Source: UTCHB3 sp964371075
Lineage (GTDB): Bacteria; Bacteroidota; Ignavibacteria; Ignavibacteriales; Ignavibacteriaceae
Length of the DNA stretch: 64,000 nt
NCBI GenBank assembly: GCA_964371075.1
Contig: CAYJKN010000007.1
Coordinates: 124,001 to 188,000 of the forward strand
Direction: 5' to 3'
Position 1 is the stretch's first letter. Each line of letters begins with the position of its first letter. Shown one piece after another: positions 26,343 to 35,520 of the stretch. A program made the translations under genes and the position numbers. The notes under the pieces were generated by a model. The model searched no databases, had not been told where the DNA came from, and saw only the letters and a program-made list of their open reading frames with translations.

Positions 26343-26711
26343 ATGATAATGAGAACAGACTTCACATCAATAGATCACTATATTTCAGAAGCCAATGAAA
26401 ATGTTCGAGAAACTCTCCAAAAAATCAGAGAAGTCATCAGGGAAGCCGCACCAAACACAACCGGATGTATAAGTTATGGAATGCCTGCATTTCGTTTAAA
26501 GAAGGTAGTTGTATATTTTGCTGCTTTCAAAAATCATATCAGTCTGTTCCCGGAACCATCAGGAGTTGCAGCATTCGAAGAAGAACTCCACCCCTACAAA
26601 CACACAAAAGGCACCATCCAATTTCAATTGAATGAACCGATCCCCTACGATTTAATCAAAAGGATAGTTGAATTCAGGTTAAAAGAAGCGATGACCCAAA
26701 AAGATCATTAA
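26343..26711 (+). CDS. DUF1801 (YdhG/iron-chaperone-like) family protein
   Basis: A 122-residue soluble protein: DHYISEANENVRETLQKIREVIREAAPNTTGCISYGMPAFRLKKVVVYFAAFKNHISLFPEP is the DUF1801 pattern with the conserved SYGMPAF. Members are annotated as iron chaperone/frataxin-like, on thin experimental support. Two ATGs (26343 and 26349) are possible. It is monocistronic, 87 bp after the ATPase gene. Confidence 0.75.
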   Translation: MIMRTDFTSIDHYISEANENVRETLQKIREVIREAAPNTTGCISYGMPAFRLKKVVVYFAAFKNHISLFPEPSGVAAFEEELHPYKHTKGTIQFQLNEPIPYDLIKRIVEFRLKEAMTQKDH

Positions 26712-27042
26712 TAGATATGTAATTATTGTCCAAGGTGGTATTTCATCTCTCAGCCGGCAATCGAGACCTACAAATATTAATCCATCTCAGATGGAAATGG
26801 CATTATCCGTGGAAATCCGTGTTGCATCCGTGATAATCTGTGGAACCATAAAAATACCCCCCTCCGCGAAACTCCGTTTAATCAGCGTGTACCTGTCCGC
26901 AGTGGCGGATCTGCGTCCCCCATTTCCCTATTGCATTCTTCTGACGGCAATCGAGGACGATTACCACTCCTCACTCTATCGATATCATGTCTCCGAAGTT
27001 CTGAGGTTCCGAAGCTCCGGAGTTCCCCCTCTCCGATTTAAA
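26712..27042. other. Intergenic stretch without a gene, built from short repeats
   Basis: The spacer between the DUF1801 gene and the yceD promoter is about 330 bases. It contains ATCCGTG-type units repeated around 26809-26850 (ATCCGTGG, ATCCGTGT, ATCCGTGA, ATCTGTGG), a small inverted repeat TCCGC/GCGGA near 26898-26911, and the CCGAAGTTC repeat described separately. A 102-codon open frame crosses it but has no family likeness and consists of these repeats. Confidence 0.6.
26991..27036. repeat. Intergenic CCGAAGTTC-type repeat, copy A
   Basis: A block of alternating CCGAAG, CTGAGG and CCGGAG units. It shares the 15-mer TCTGAGGTTCCGAAG exactly with copy B at 35414-35520 and the same word set with copy C at 61207-61300. 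It lies just upstream of the yceD-fab operon promoter. Confidence 0.6.
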
Positions 27043-27074
27043 TTTGTAATAAACCCTCCTGATTTGTATATTTG
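27043..27074 (+). promoter_or_regulatory. Bacteroidota-type promoter of the yceD-rpmF-fab operon
   Basis: A -33 TTTG (27043-27046) is followed after 20 bases by TATATTTG (27067-27074), an exact TANNTTTG -7 element. Transcription would start near 27081, about 20 bases before the TTG start of the yceD-like gene. Confidence 0.6.
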
Positions 27075-27100
27075 TAGTTCGATTTTTTGGACTATTTGAA

Positions 27101-27610
27101 TTGAAAATTAAGATTTCGGGTTTGGAATTAGGAACCAATGAACTTGAGTTCACGGGTAAGGTCGAAGAATTGGGTCTGGAAGCCCCTTTTTACGGCAATT
27201 TCAAACTAAATATCACTTTTGAGAAGTCACATCATCAACTGCTCGCAACTGTAAATTTGCAGGTAAATGCCCTGTTTGAATGCGACAGATGTATTGCTGA
27301 ATTCAATTCTCAGAGGGATATCAACTTTACTTTGCTTTATCTCTTTGATGAAGAGAGCAGAGAAACCGATGATCCCGATGTCAATTACCTCTCCCGTGAG
27401 GCAGACAAAATTGACATTACAACAGAAATTTACGATTATGCTTACCTGGATATTCCATTTAAGATATTGTGTAAAGAAGAATGTAAAGGGCTTTGCCCTA
27501 AATGTGGTGCCGACCTTAATCAGGGCGACTGCGGATGCCCCAAAGATGAGTTTAATCCCCTTTGGCGTGATCTTGAAAAACTGCGTGACGAATTTGAAAA
27601 TGAAGAATAA
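27101..27610 (+). CDS. DUF177 / YceD-like 23S rRNA accumulation protein
   Basis: A 169-residue protein starting at TTG 27101; no ATG is available. It has the DUF177 layout: an N-terminal beta-rich half, FECDRCIAEFNS in the middle, and a C-terminal zinc-binding-like segment CKEECKGLCPKCGADLNQGDCGC. YceD homologues are linked to 23S rRNA processing/accumulation and usually precede rpmF, as here (29-bp gap). Confidence 0.85.
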   Translation: MKIKISGLELGTNELEFTGKVEELGLEAPFYGNFKLNITFEKSHHQLLATVNLQVNALFECDRCIAEFNSQRDINFTLLYLFDEESRETDDPDVNYLSREADKIDITTEIYDYAYLDIPFKILCKEECKGLCPKCGADLNQGDCGCPKDEFNPLWRDLEKLRDEFENEE

Positions 27611-27639
27611 TTATTAACCTAATTTGACGGAACTTAGAG

Positions 27640-27819
27640 ATGCCAAATCCTAAAAGAAAGATGTCGAGAACCAGAAGAGACAAAAGAAGAACACACTATA
27701 AAGCTGTTGCTCCTTCAGTTGGTTCGTGCCCAAATTGTGGCGAAGTTAAATTAAACCACAATGCTTGCCCTTCTTGCGGTTATTATGCCGGAAGATCGAT
27801 GTTTCTGCCCAAGAAATAA
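27640..27819 (+). CDS. rpmF: 50S ribosomal protein L32
   Basis: A 59-residue protein beginning MPNPKRKMSRTRRDKRRTHYK. Two CxxC pairs (CPNC and CPSC) make it the zinc-ribbon (C+) form of bL32. It ends RSMFLPKK. Its place between yceD and plsX is the conserved arrangement, tying ribosome synthesis to membrane lipid synthesis. Confidence 0.96.
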   Translation: MPNPKRKMSRTRRDKRRTHYKAVAPSVGSCPNCGEVKLNHNACPSCGYYAGRSMFLPKK

Positions 27820-27835
27820 CTAACCGGTCCATTCA

Positions 27836-28888
27836 ATGCAGAGCTCCGGAAATAGCTCCGGCAAGTGTAGAGTTTTGCTCGATGCAATGGGTGGGGATTT
27901 TGCGCCCTTAAACGAAATTAAAGGCGCTATTTCGGCTGAAACCGACGATAAAAATCTTGAAGTGTGGCTCGCGGGCGACAAATCGAAGATTATATCTGTG
28001 ATGAAAGAAAACAACCTTTCATTCGACATAAGCCGTATCGTTGACGCTTCACAGGTTGTTACTATGAGCGATCCTCCCGTCCAGGCATACAAAGAAAAAC
28101 AGGATTCATCACTCGCTGTCGGTTTACGATTTGTTAAAAATGGTAACGCCGATGCTTTTGTAAGCGCCGGAAACACCGGTGCTGTTATGACCTTCTCTGT
28201 ATTAATTTTTCGGAAAATCAAAGGTGTCGACAGACCTACAATAGGCACACTCATGCCATGTGTTGGGGGTTATTGTACCATCTTCGATGCAGGCGCAAGT
28301 GTTGACTCAAAAGCCCATCACCTCGCAGAATATGCCGTGCTTGGTTCAATTTATGCTGAAGAGATGTTGAATATTAAAAACCCTCGAGTGGGGGTTTTAA
28401 GCGTTGGTGAAGAGGAATCAAAGGGAAATGAAGTCTCGAAAAAAGCCCGGGAAATGATAAAAACCCTCGGTCTCAATTTCCTTGGGAATGTTGAAGGGAA
28501 AGATATCCTTAAAGGGAATGTGGATGTTACAGTGTGTGATGGTTTCACGGGTAACATCGTTCTGAAATTTGCTGAAGGTGTAAATTATCTGCTTAAACAC
28601 CTGATAAAGGAATATGCTGATGAAAGCATCTTCAAGAAAATCAAAGTTGGGTTGTTCAAAAGCTCGTTAAAAGCGATCTTTTCAAAACTTAACTATGAAA
28701 ATTACGGCGGTGTTCCGCTTCTCGGTGTTGATGGAATTACAATAATCGGACACGGATCAAGCTCACCCCTCGCTATTAAGAACATGGTACTTAAAGCCGC
28801 AGAAGCACACCGGAAAGAGTTGTTAACAAAACTCGCCGGGGCAATTGCCAGCCGTAACATTGACCACAATGAAGGAAATCCCGAATGA
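27836..28888 (+). CDS. plsX: Phosphate acyltransferase PlsX
   Basis: A 350-residue peripheral membrane enzyme that converts acyl-ACP into acyl-phosphate for phospholipid synthesis. RVLLDAMGGDFAPLNEIKGAI is the signature N-terminus, followed by ALFxSAGNTGAVM-like FVSAGNTGAVM, PRVGVLSVGEEESKGNE and VCDGFTGNIVLKFAEG. It is 17 bp after rpmF and overlaps fabH in an ATGA at 28885-28888. Confidence 0.96.
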   Translation: MQSSGNSSGKCRVLLDAMGGDFAPLNEIKGAISAETDDKNLEVWLAGDKSKIISVMKENNLSFDISRIVDASQVVTMSDPPVQAYKEKQDSSLAVGLRFVKNGNADAFVSAGNTGAVMTFSVLIFRKIKGVDRPTIGTLMPCVGGYCTIFDAGASVDSKAHHLAEYAVLGSIYAEEMLNIKNPRVGVLSVGEEESKGNEVSKKAREMIKTLGLNFLGNVEGKDILKGNVDVTVCDGFTGNIVLKFAEGVNYLLKHLIKEYADESIFKKIKVGLFKSSLKAIFSKLNYENYGGVPLLGVDGITIIGHGSSSPLAIKNMVLKAAEAHRKELLTKLAGAIASRNIDHNEGNPE

Positions 28889-29889
28889 CCAACAACTCCA
28901 AATATAACGCCGTAATTACCGGCGTAGGAATGTATGTCCCCGATGAAGTGCTCGATAATGCTTACTTTTCAAGTTATCTCGACACAAATGATGAATGGAT
29001 TGTCTCAAGGACAGGAATTAAAGAAAGAAGAATTTTAAGAGACGGACCCACAAGCGAAATGGCTTATGGTGCCCTTAAAGACCTTATTGATACCACGGGA
29101 CTTGATCCCAACGAAATTGATGTTATTATAATAGCAACCGTTACCCCCGATATGCTCTTCCCCGCCACTGCCTGCATAGTTCAGGAAAGAATTGGCGCTT
29201 CAAATGCATGGGGATTTGACCTTTCTGCTGCTTGTTCAGGATTTCTTTTTGCAGTTCAAACGGGTGCAGCATTCATTACCTCAGGTGCTTATAAAAAAGT
29301 TGTTGTTATTGGCGCCGATAAAATGACCTCAATTGTTGACTACTCCGACAGAAACAACTGTATCCTCTTTGGTGACGCCGCTGGTGCAATTCTTCTTGAA
29401 GCCACCGAAGACAAAACAATTGGAATAAAAGATTCCATTTTGCATATTGACGGAACAGGTGTCGATGTTTTGAATATGAAAGCCGGCGGAAGTTTAAACC
29501 CTCCCACCCATGAGACTGTTGATAAAAAAATGCACTACCTGTATCAGGAAGGAAAAGCAGTTTACAAAAGAGCTGTTCTTGGGATGGCTGAAGTTTCTGC
29601 AGAAGTTGCTGAAAAAAACAACCTTACTCCGGACGATATCGCATGGCTTGTTCCTCATCAGGCTAATCTTAGAATTATCGATTCCACCGCAAATCGTCTG
29701 GGAATCGGTATGGATAAAGTTATGATTAATATTCACAAATATGGTAACACCACTTCCGGTACGATACCAACCTGTCTGGCAGAATATTACAGAGATGGCA
29801 AAGTGAAAAAAGGTGACAACCTTATTCTCTCTGCTTTTGGTGCAGGATATACATGGGGTGCTATCTATTTGACCTGGGGTATCGACTAA
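28885..29889 (+). CDS. fabH: Beta-ketoacyl-ACP synthase III
   Basis: A 334-residue condensing enzyme that starts fatty acid elongation from acetyl-CoA and malonyl-ACP. The catalytic Cys117 is in DLSAACSGFLF, the His in WLVPHQANLRI and the Asn in KYGNTTSGTIP; DEWIVSRTGIKERR is the conserved N-terminal segment. Overlaps plsX and is followed by fabD after one base. Confidence 0.97.
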   Translation: MTNNSKYNAVITGVGMYVPDEVLDNAYFSSYLDTNDEWIVSRTGIKERRILRDGPTSEMAYGALKDLIDTTGLDPNEIDVIIIATVTPDMLFPATACIVQERIGASNAWGFDLSAACSGFLFAVQTGAAFITSGAYKKVVVIGADKMTSIVDYSDRNNCILFGDAAGAILLEATEDKTIGIKDSILHIDGTGVDVLNMKAGGSLNPPTHETVDKKMHYLYQEGKAVYKRAVLGMAEVSAEVAEKNNLTPDDIAWLVPHQANLRIIDSTANRLGIGMDKVMINIHKYGNTTSGTIPTCLAEYYRDGKVKKGDNLILSAFGAGYTWGAIYLTWGID

Positions 29890-29890
29890 C

Positions 29891-30805
29891 ATGGCAAAAA
29901 GAGCGCTTCTTTTCCCCGGACAGGGCTCACAGTATGTCGGAATGGCTAAAGACCTTCACGAAAATTCAGTTGAAGCAAAGGAAATGATCAAAACAGCCGA
30001 TGCTGCTCTTGGTGTTCCCCTTTCTCATATTATGTTTAACGGTCCTGAAGAAGAACTTAAACAGACTGAATATACCCAGCCTGCCATTTTTGTTCACAGT
30101 GTTGTGCTTGCTTCTCTTTTGAGAAGACTCGATTTTGAAGGAGCAGCGGGACATTCACTCGGTGAATATTCTGCTCTTGTAGCTTGTGGCGCAATTCAGT
30201 ATTACGATGCGGTTCAACTTGTCCGATTTAGAGGACAGGGAATGCAACAGGCAGGAACCGATTTCCCCGGAACCATGGCCGCAATAATTGGACTCGACAG
30301 GGATACCCTTGAAAACATTTGTGCTGAAGCATCTGCAGAAGGAATTGTGCAGTGTGCAAATTTTAATTCACCCGGTCAGATTGTGATTTCAGGAAGTGTT
30401 GCCGGGGTGCTTAAAGCGATGGAACTTGCAAAAGCAGCAAAGGCACGGCTCATTTCTCAACTTACTGTCTCAGGAGCATTTCACTCCCCATTGATGCAGT
30501 CGGCAAAAGACCAACTCAAATTGAAACTCGATTCAGTCAATTTTTATGATGCCAAATTCCCTGTTTATGCAAATGTGACAGGGAAACCTGAAAAAGAGAA
30601 AGAAGAAATTAAACAAAATCTCTTTTTGCAGGTGACTGCCCCTGTGATGTGGGAAGACACCATCAGGAATATGATTGCCGATGGATTTGACGAATTTGTG
30701 GAAGTGGGCCCCGGTCGTGTTCTGCAAGGATTGGTAAAACGAATAAATCCTGCGGTTGTTACCTCAGGAATCGATAAATTTGCAGATATTGAAAAATATT
30801 TGTAG
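29891..30805 (+). CDS. fabD: Malonyl-CoA:ACP transacylase
   Basis: A 304-residue enzyme loading malonate onto ACP. LLFPGQGSQYVGMAKDL is the N-terminal oxyanion motif, AGHSLGEYSALVA holds the catalytic Ser, GAFHSPLM the catalytic His, and VEVGPGRVLQGLVKR the C-terminal signature. It starts two bases after the fabH stop. Confidence 0.97.
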   Translation: MAKRALLFPGQGSQYVGMAKDLHENSVEAKEMIKTADAALGVPLSHIMFNGPEEELKQTEYTQPAIFVHSVVLASLLRRLDFEGAAGHSLGEYSALVACGAIQYYDAVQLVRFRGQGMQQAGTDFPGTMAAIIGLDRDTLENICAEASAEGIVQCANFNSPGQIVISGSVAGVLKAMELAKAAKARLISQLTVSGAFHSPLMQSAKDQLKLKLDSVNFYDAKFPVYANVTGKPEKEKEEIKQNLFLQVTAPVMWEDTIRNMIADGFDEFVEVGPGRVLQGLVKRINPAVVTSGIDKFADIEKYL

Positions 30806-30852
30806 CCTTATATTCATTATTAACTAATATTTGATATATTTTCAGATTGAAT

Positions 30853-31599
30853 ATGACAGATTTAAAAGATAAAAGAGCACTTGTCACGGGAGGTTCCCGC
30901 GGCATAGGAAAATCGATAGTAGAAGAACTTGCAGCCATGGGCTGTTCTGTTGTTTTTACTTACCAATCTTCTGACGAAGCTGCAAAGGTTATTGAAACTG
31001 AGCAAGCTGCCCTTGGCAGAAAAGTGCTCGGTTTTAAAGCTGATGCCGCTAGTTTTGATGAAGCTCAAAAAGCCGTCGAATTTACAGTTCAAAACCTCGG
31101 TGGGTGCGACTTCCTCGTCAACAATGCCGGAATCACTCGTGATAAATTTCTCATGATGATGAAAGAGACTGATTTTACTGATGTGATCGACGCAAACCTT
31201 AAAAGCGTTTTTAATTATACAAAAGCTGTAATAAAACCGATGATGTCACAAAGATTTGGAAGAATCGTGAACATCTCCTCGGTGGTAGGCATTACCGGAA
31301 ACGCAGGCCAGGCAAACTATGCCGCCAGCAAAGCCGGTATGATAGGTTTTACAAAATCGATAGCCAAAGAAGTTGCGTCAAGGAATATCACCTGCAACGC
31401 TGTGGCTCCCGGTTTTATTCAAACTGACATGACTGCAAAGCTCAAAGACGAGATAAAACAGGAATTATTAAATCACATCCCGCTAAAAGCTCTTGGTGAA
31501 TCTACTCATGTGGCAAAAACTGTCGCATTCCTCCTTTCACCTGCCGCTGACTATATAACCGGTCAGGTTATTGCTGTCGATGGCGGAATGACGATGTAA
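30853..31599 (+). CDS. fabG: 3-oxoacyl-ACP reductase
   Basis: A 248-residue SDR from the ATG at 30853 (an in-frame TTG two codons upstream is less likely). VTGGSRGIGKSI is the NADPH motif, NNAGITRD the NNAG motif, and the active site lies in NISSVVG and YAASKAG. The C-terminal GQVIAVDGGMTM is typical of FabG. About 47 bp separate it from fabD. Confidence 0.96.
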   Translation: MTDLKDKRALVTGGSRGIGKSIVEELAAMGCSVVFTYQSSDEAAKVIETEQAALGRKVLGFKADAASFDEAQKAVEFTVQNLGGCDFLVNNAGITRDKFLMMMKETDFTDVIDANLKSVFNYTKAVIKPMMSQRFGRIVNISSVVGITGNAGQANYAASKAGMIGFTKSIAKEVASRNITCNAVAPGFIQTDMTAKLKDEIKQELLNHIPLKALGESTHVAKTVAFLLSPAADYITGQVIAVDGGMTM

Positions 31600-31635
31600 T
31601 TATTTTATTATTAACTTAACAAATAGGAGTAAATA

Positions 31636-31875
31636 ATGGACATTGAATCAAAATTCAATCAAATTGTTCAAGATAAACTTGGTGTAGAAGAATCACAGAT
31701 CACCCCTGAAGCAAGCTTCAGAAACGATCTTCAGGCAGATTCACTCGATCTTATGGAACTTTTCATGGCTTTCGAGACTGAATTTGGCATTTCAGCACCA
31801 GAAGATCAGGTTGAAAAACTTGATACCGTTGGCGCAGCTCTTGCTTTCATCAAAGAAGAAACAAGCAAAAAGTAA
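31636..31875 (+). CDS. acpP: Acyl carrier protein
   Basis: A 79-residue acidic protein with the phosphopantetheine attachment Ser in ADSLDLMEL. A clear Shine-Dalgarno AGGAG lies 8 bases before the ATG, one of the best in the window, consistent with high expression. It lies between fabG and fabF, its usual place. Confidence 0.97.
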   Translation: MDIESKFNQIVQDKLGVEESQITPEASFRNDLQADSLDLMELFMAFETEFGISAPEDQVEKLDTVGAALAFIKEETSKK

Positions 31876-31884
31876 ATTTTATTT

Positions 31885-31933
31885 GCCGGGCGAAGGCCGT
31901 TATTAATAACTCCCAACCCGGCTTTACCTTTTT
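31885..31933 (+). terminator. Intercistronic hairpin after acpP (attenuator-like)
   Basis: GCCGGG (31885-31890) can pair with CCCGGC (31917-31922), enclosing the perfect palindrome GTTATTAATAAC, followed by TTTACCTTTTT (31923-31933). The imperfect T-run and long loop make it a weak or partial terminator, or an RNA-processing hairpin that would raise acpP mRNA over fabF. Confidence 0.4.
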
Positions 31934-31948
31934 CCCAGGTTCATACCT

Positions 31949-33196
31949 ATGAATAACAGACGGGTCGTTGTTACCGGGCTTGGTGCGGTAACCCCCATCG
32001 GAAACAATCTTCAAGAATATTGGAGTGGACTCCTCACGGGAAAAAACGGTGTTGAGCTCATTACAAAATTTGACACTACCAATTTCGATACAAAATTTGC
32101 CGCCGAAGTTAAGGACTTTAAACCCGAACTCTATGTCGATTTTAAAAATCTAAAAAGAATCGATAATTTTTCGGTTTATGCTTTAGCTTCCGCAACTCAA
32201 GCCATGGAAGATGCCGGGTTCGCTTTGGGTTCCTACGATCCTGATCGATTTGGTGTTATTTTTGGAAGCGGTATTGGCGGGTTAAAATCTCTCGAGAACC
32301 AGTTTCTCATCTATTATAACGACAATTCCCCAAAGAAAATTTCTCCTTTTTTCGTCACGATGATGATTGCAGATATTGCCGGGGGCCACATCTCAATAAA
32401 GTTTGGACTCAAAGGTCCCAACTATTCAACCACTTCCGCTTGTGCAACTTCTTCACATGCCATTGCAGATGCTTTTATGTTGATTCAACGCGGAACTGCC
32501 GATGCGATGATCTGTGGAGGTGCCGAAGCAGCAGCTACTGAATTGGGAATTGGCGGGTTTGGTGCCATGCGTGCAATCTCAACCTGGAACGACAGATTTA
32601 AAGAAGCAAGCCGCCCTTTTGACAAAGACAGAAATGGTTTTGTACTTGGTGAAGGTTCCGGTGCTCTCATTCTCGAAGAATATGAACACGCCGTTAAGCG
32701 GGGTGCAAAAATTTATGCGGAAATTTGTGGTATTGGTCTCACAGGCGATGCATTCCACATGACTGCCCCCGATCCTGATGGAGATGGTGCCGTAAGAGCA
32801 ATGAAAGAATGTATTCGTGATGCCGGAATTGATCTGAACAAAGTTGATTACATCAATGCTCATGGAACTTCAACAATTTTAAACGACAAAACAGAAACCA
32901 AAGCGATTAAAACCGTTTTTGGCAAACATGCATATGAGCTTGCCATTTCTTCCGTAAAATCGATGACCGGTCACCTTCTGGGTGCTGCCGGAGCAATTGA
33001 AGCTGTGGCTACCGTTCTCGCAGTAAAAAATGACATTATCCCCCCTACCATCAATCTTGATACACCAGATCCCGAGTGTGATCTTTTTTATACGCCAAAA
33101 GTCGCAATTAAGCGAAAAGTCGATTATGCAATCAGCAACACCTTTGGGTTTGGCGGGCATAACGCCTCTCTCCTCTTTAAGAAAATCGAGGTATAG
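31949..33196 (+). CDS. fabF: Beta-ketoacyl-ACP synthase II
   Basis: A 415-residue elongating condensing enzyme. The catalytic Cys is in STTSACATSSHA, and the two His residues in NAHGTST and KSMTGHLLGAAGAIE; VVVTGLGAVTPIGN is the N-terminus and NTFGFGGHNASLLF the C-terminal signature. Its stop precedes the TTG of rnc by two bases. Confidence 0.97.
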   Translation: MNNRRVVVTGLGAVTPIGNNLQEYWSGLLTGKNGVELITKFDTTNFDTKFAAEVKDFKPELYVDFKNLKRIDNFSVYALASATQAMEDAGFALGSYDPDRFGVIFGSGIGGLKSLENQFLIYYNDNSPKKISPFFVTMMIADIAGGHISIKFGLKGPNYSTTSACATSSHAIADAFMLIQRGTADAMICGGAEAAATELGIGGFGAMRAISTWNDRFKEASRPFDKDRNGFVLGEGSGALILEEYEHAVKRGAKIYAEICGIGLTGDAFHMTAPDPDGDGAVRAMKECIRDAGIDLNKVDYINAHGTSTILNDKTETKAIKTVFGKHAYELAISSVKSMTGHLLGAAGAIEAVATVLAVKNDIIPPTINLDTPDPECDLFYTPKVAIKRKVDYAISNTFGFGGHNASLLFKKIEV

Positions 33197-33198
33197 TT

Positions 33199-33957
33199 TT
33201 GTTCGGCTTTGTTCGCGATTATTTTAGAAGGCTTGAGCAGAAAAAACTACTCAAAAGAAAAGACTTTAAGAAACTTGAAGAACTTATCGGAAAAAAGATT
33301 ACCAACCCCGACAGGTTCATCGAAGCTCTCACCCATCGCTCTGCTCTCGACCAGGGTAAGTTTAAAGTCTCCAACGAGAGACTTGAATTTCTCGGTGATG
33401 CAGTTCTAGGAATGATTACTGCCGAAACTCTCTTCGAAATGTTCCCAAAAACCAACGAAGGAGTCCTCACCAAAATGAGATCCAACCTTGTGAACAAAAA
33501 CAATCTGTTTGAAGTGGCACAAGGGATGAATCTTTATCAATTTCTTTTTATTCAGGAAGATCTTGTCAGTGGCAAATCGGTAGGGATAAAATCCATTCTC
33601 GCTGATGCACTTGAGGCATTAATTGGAGTGGTTTATATTGAATATGGCTTTGTCGTAACCAAGGATTTTATCCATAAATATATCCTTGAACCGGGTCTCA
33701 CCAAAGGTGTACATGTCACCGATGAAAACTACAAAAGCCAGCTCCTTGAACTGATTCAGAAGAAAAAAGTGGAACTGCCTCGGTATTATGTCGTGGATGA
33801 AACAGGGCCTGAACACGAAAGAGTTTTCACCGTCAGAGTATCAGCCGGTTTGCATGTCCTTGGCGAAGGAACAGGCAGAAACAAAAAGTCAGCCGAGCAG
33901 GTTGCCGCCAAAATGGCTCTCGATAACTTCCAGTCAGGCGAATTCTTTTCGGAATAA
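33199..33957 (+). CDS. rnc: Ribonuclease III
   Basis: A 252-residue double-strand-specific endoribonuclease starting at TTG 33199. The RIII signature NERLEFLGDAVLGMITAETLF and the metal-site acidic residues in ILADALEALIGVVYIEYG are intact, and the C-terminal third (YKSQLLELIQKKK...GEGTGRNKKSAEQVAAKMAL) is a dsRNA-binding domain. It ends the fab operon, a common position for rnc. Confidence 0.95.
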   Translation: MFGFVRDYFRRLEQKKLLKRKDFKKLEELIGKKITNPDRFIEALTHRSALDQGKFKVSNERLEFLGDAVLGMITAETLFEMFPKTNEGVLTKMRSNLVNKNNLFEVAQGMNLYQFLFIQEDLVSGKSVGIKSILADALEALIGVVYIEYGFVVTKDFIHKYILEPGLTKGVHVTDENYKSQLLELIQKKKVELPRYYVVDETGPEHERVFTVRVSAGLHVLGEGTGRNKKSAEQVAAKMALDNFQSGEFFSE

Positions 33958-34030
33958 AGCTTAAAAGTTTAATATTTGTTATTTTTATGGTCAGTGATTA
34001 AAATAAATCTTTTCACACCGGTGGCGATCC

Positions 34031-35410
34031 ATGAAAGTATTATTTGTAAAGATATTCCTTCTTGTATTACTGATATTTCAGATTTCAGTAAATTCACAAG
34101 ATAAAAAGCTTGACATCCCCAACCTGTTAAAGGTAAGGATTCCACTAACCGATCTTCCTCCGGGAACCACCCAACAACAATCCGGCGATACTTCATTTTT
34201 CCCATCCGACCCAAGAAATATGTGGCAATATTGGGAAATGACACCTGATTTTCAAACGACTCCTTATGTGAGAATCAATGAAGTACTCTCCGATACAATA
34301 ATTGGGGGGCGATTGTACCAAAATTATAGAATGTGCCGATTGATCAGGTATGATCCGGTTGAACGAAAATTATTTGGTTGGAGTAGTAATTCTGATCATT
34401 TAATCGCGGACTTTTCAATAGAAAAACCCGGGATACCAATATACTGTGGTATGGATTTTTTCGGTGACGAGGGGAGTTTGAATTACCACAATTATCCTGC
34501 CAGCCTGGAAGTGTTAGGAGAGCAACGGGAAGTTCGAGCCTTTAGATACGAAGCTTACGGCTCAAGTGGTGTCATATCAGATAATGAATATGCCAAAGGA
34601 ATTGGTGCGTTCTATCTTTTCTATGTCTCTTGGGGTCATGGGAATGTTGTTATATTCACTTACAGCCTTAGGCAAGCTAAAATATATGATGATACAGGAG
34701 TTACGCTATATTATACCCCAACAGACAAACCCGAAATAATATTTACCTCCCCACCATCTGAAATAAATACAATGGTTCTCAGAAAATCAGTCAAAATCGG
34801 GCATCCATATAACAAAAAATATACTTTAAATCAAATGCCCAAATATTACAATTTCATAGATTCAGCCATTATTGAGGGATATTATTCAAATGGCGTTAAT
34901 CTAATACCTGCTCCTCCACAAAAACTTGCGTTCGAACCCCTTGCTGACTCATCAATGATCGATTATCAATTAAATGATTCCCTGATGCGTCAGGGATACA
35001 AATTTAATTACCGATTTATCGCAATCGATAAAAGTATTCTTCCACAATTAGACACACTGCCAAAGACCGGTTATTTTTCTCTAAATTATTCCCTGGTGGG
35101 TATTGAAGACATTCCTGAAATTGAGATCGGTTATGAACTTGATCAAAACTATCCAAATCCATTCTCCATAGGAGGAGGTTCTCAAGATGGTTCAACCGTT
35201 ATCGATTATAAACTCAAGCAGGCAGGCTATGTTAAGGCGGTAGTTTATGATCTCTTAGGAAGTGAAGTGACAACTCTCGTCGATGGAGAAATGTCCAAAG
35301 GGACACACTCTGTCAAGTTTGACGGAAATGGCCTCTCACCCGGTGTTTACATCTTCCGCATAACCTCCATGGGGCAGACAAAAGCCATAAAAATGGTGCT
35401 GGGGAAGTAG
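34031..35410 (+). CDS. Secreted protein with type IX secretion C-terminal sorting domain
   Basis: A 459-residue protein with a signal peptide (MKVLFVKIFLLVLLIFQISVNS) and a T9SS type A sorting domain at about 375-459: YELDQNYPNPFS, then VKAVVYDLLGSEVTTLVDGEMSKGTHSVKFDGNGLSPGVYIFRI and a final MVLGK. The central 340 residues match no family I recognise. It should be exported to the cell surface or medium. It faces the 35521 gene across repeat copy B. Confidence 0.8.
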   Translation: MKVLFVKIFLLVLLIFQISVNSQDKKLDIPNLLKVRIPLTDLPPGTTQQQSGDTSFFPSDPRNMWQYWEMTPDFQTTPYVRINEVLSDTIIGGRLYQNYRMCRLIRYDPVERKLFGWSSNSDHLIADFSIEKPGIPIYCGMDFFGDEGSLNYHNYPASLEVLGEQREVRAFRYEAYGSSGVISDNEYAKGIGAFYLFYVSWGHGNVVIFTYSLRQAKIYDDTGVTLYYTPTDKPEIIFTSPPSEINTMVLRKSVKIGHPYNKKYTLNQMPKYYNFIDSAIIEGYYSNGVNLIPAPPQKLAFEPLADSSMIDYQLNDSLMRQGYKFNYRFIAIDKSILPQLDTLPKTGYFSLNYSLVGIEDIPEIEIGYELDQNYPNPFSIGGGSQDGSTVIDYKLKQAGYVKAVVYDLLGSEVTTLVDGEMSKGTHSVKFDGNGLSPGVYIFRITSMGQTKAIKMVLGK

Positions 35411-35413
35411 AAT

Positions 35414-35520
35414 TTCAGAACCGCAGTACTTCGGAACTCCTGAACCTCAGAAGTTCTAAATCTCTGAGGTTCCGAAGTGCCAAAACTGTGAATCTCCGAA
35501 GTACCGGGGTTCCGAAGTTC
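35414..35520. repeat. Intergenic CCGAAGTTC-type repeat, copy B, with long hairpin
   Basis: The spacer between two convergent genes consists almost entirely of short units (CCGAAGT, CTGAGG, GAACT). ACTTCGGAA (35428-35436) pairs with TTCCGAAGT (35470-35478) and CCTCAGA (35445-35451) with TCTGAGG (35463-35469), giving a nested hairpin with an 8-base bulge. It may end transcription on both strands. Copies A (26991) and C (61207) share its words. Confidence 0.65.

Noticed and set aside
26791..27099. 102-codon open frame in the spacer before yceD
   Set aside because: Made of ATCCGTG and CCGAAGTTC repeats and overlaps the yceD promoter; no protein family resemblance.
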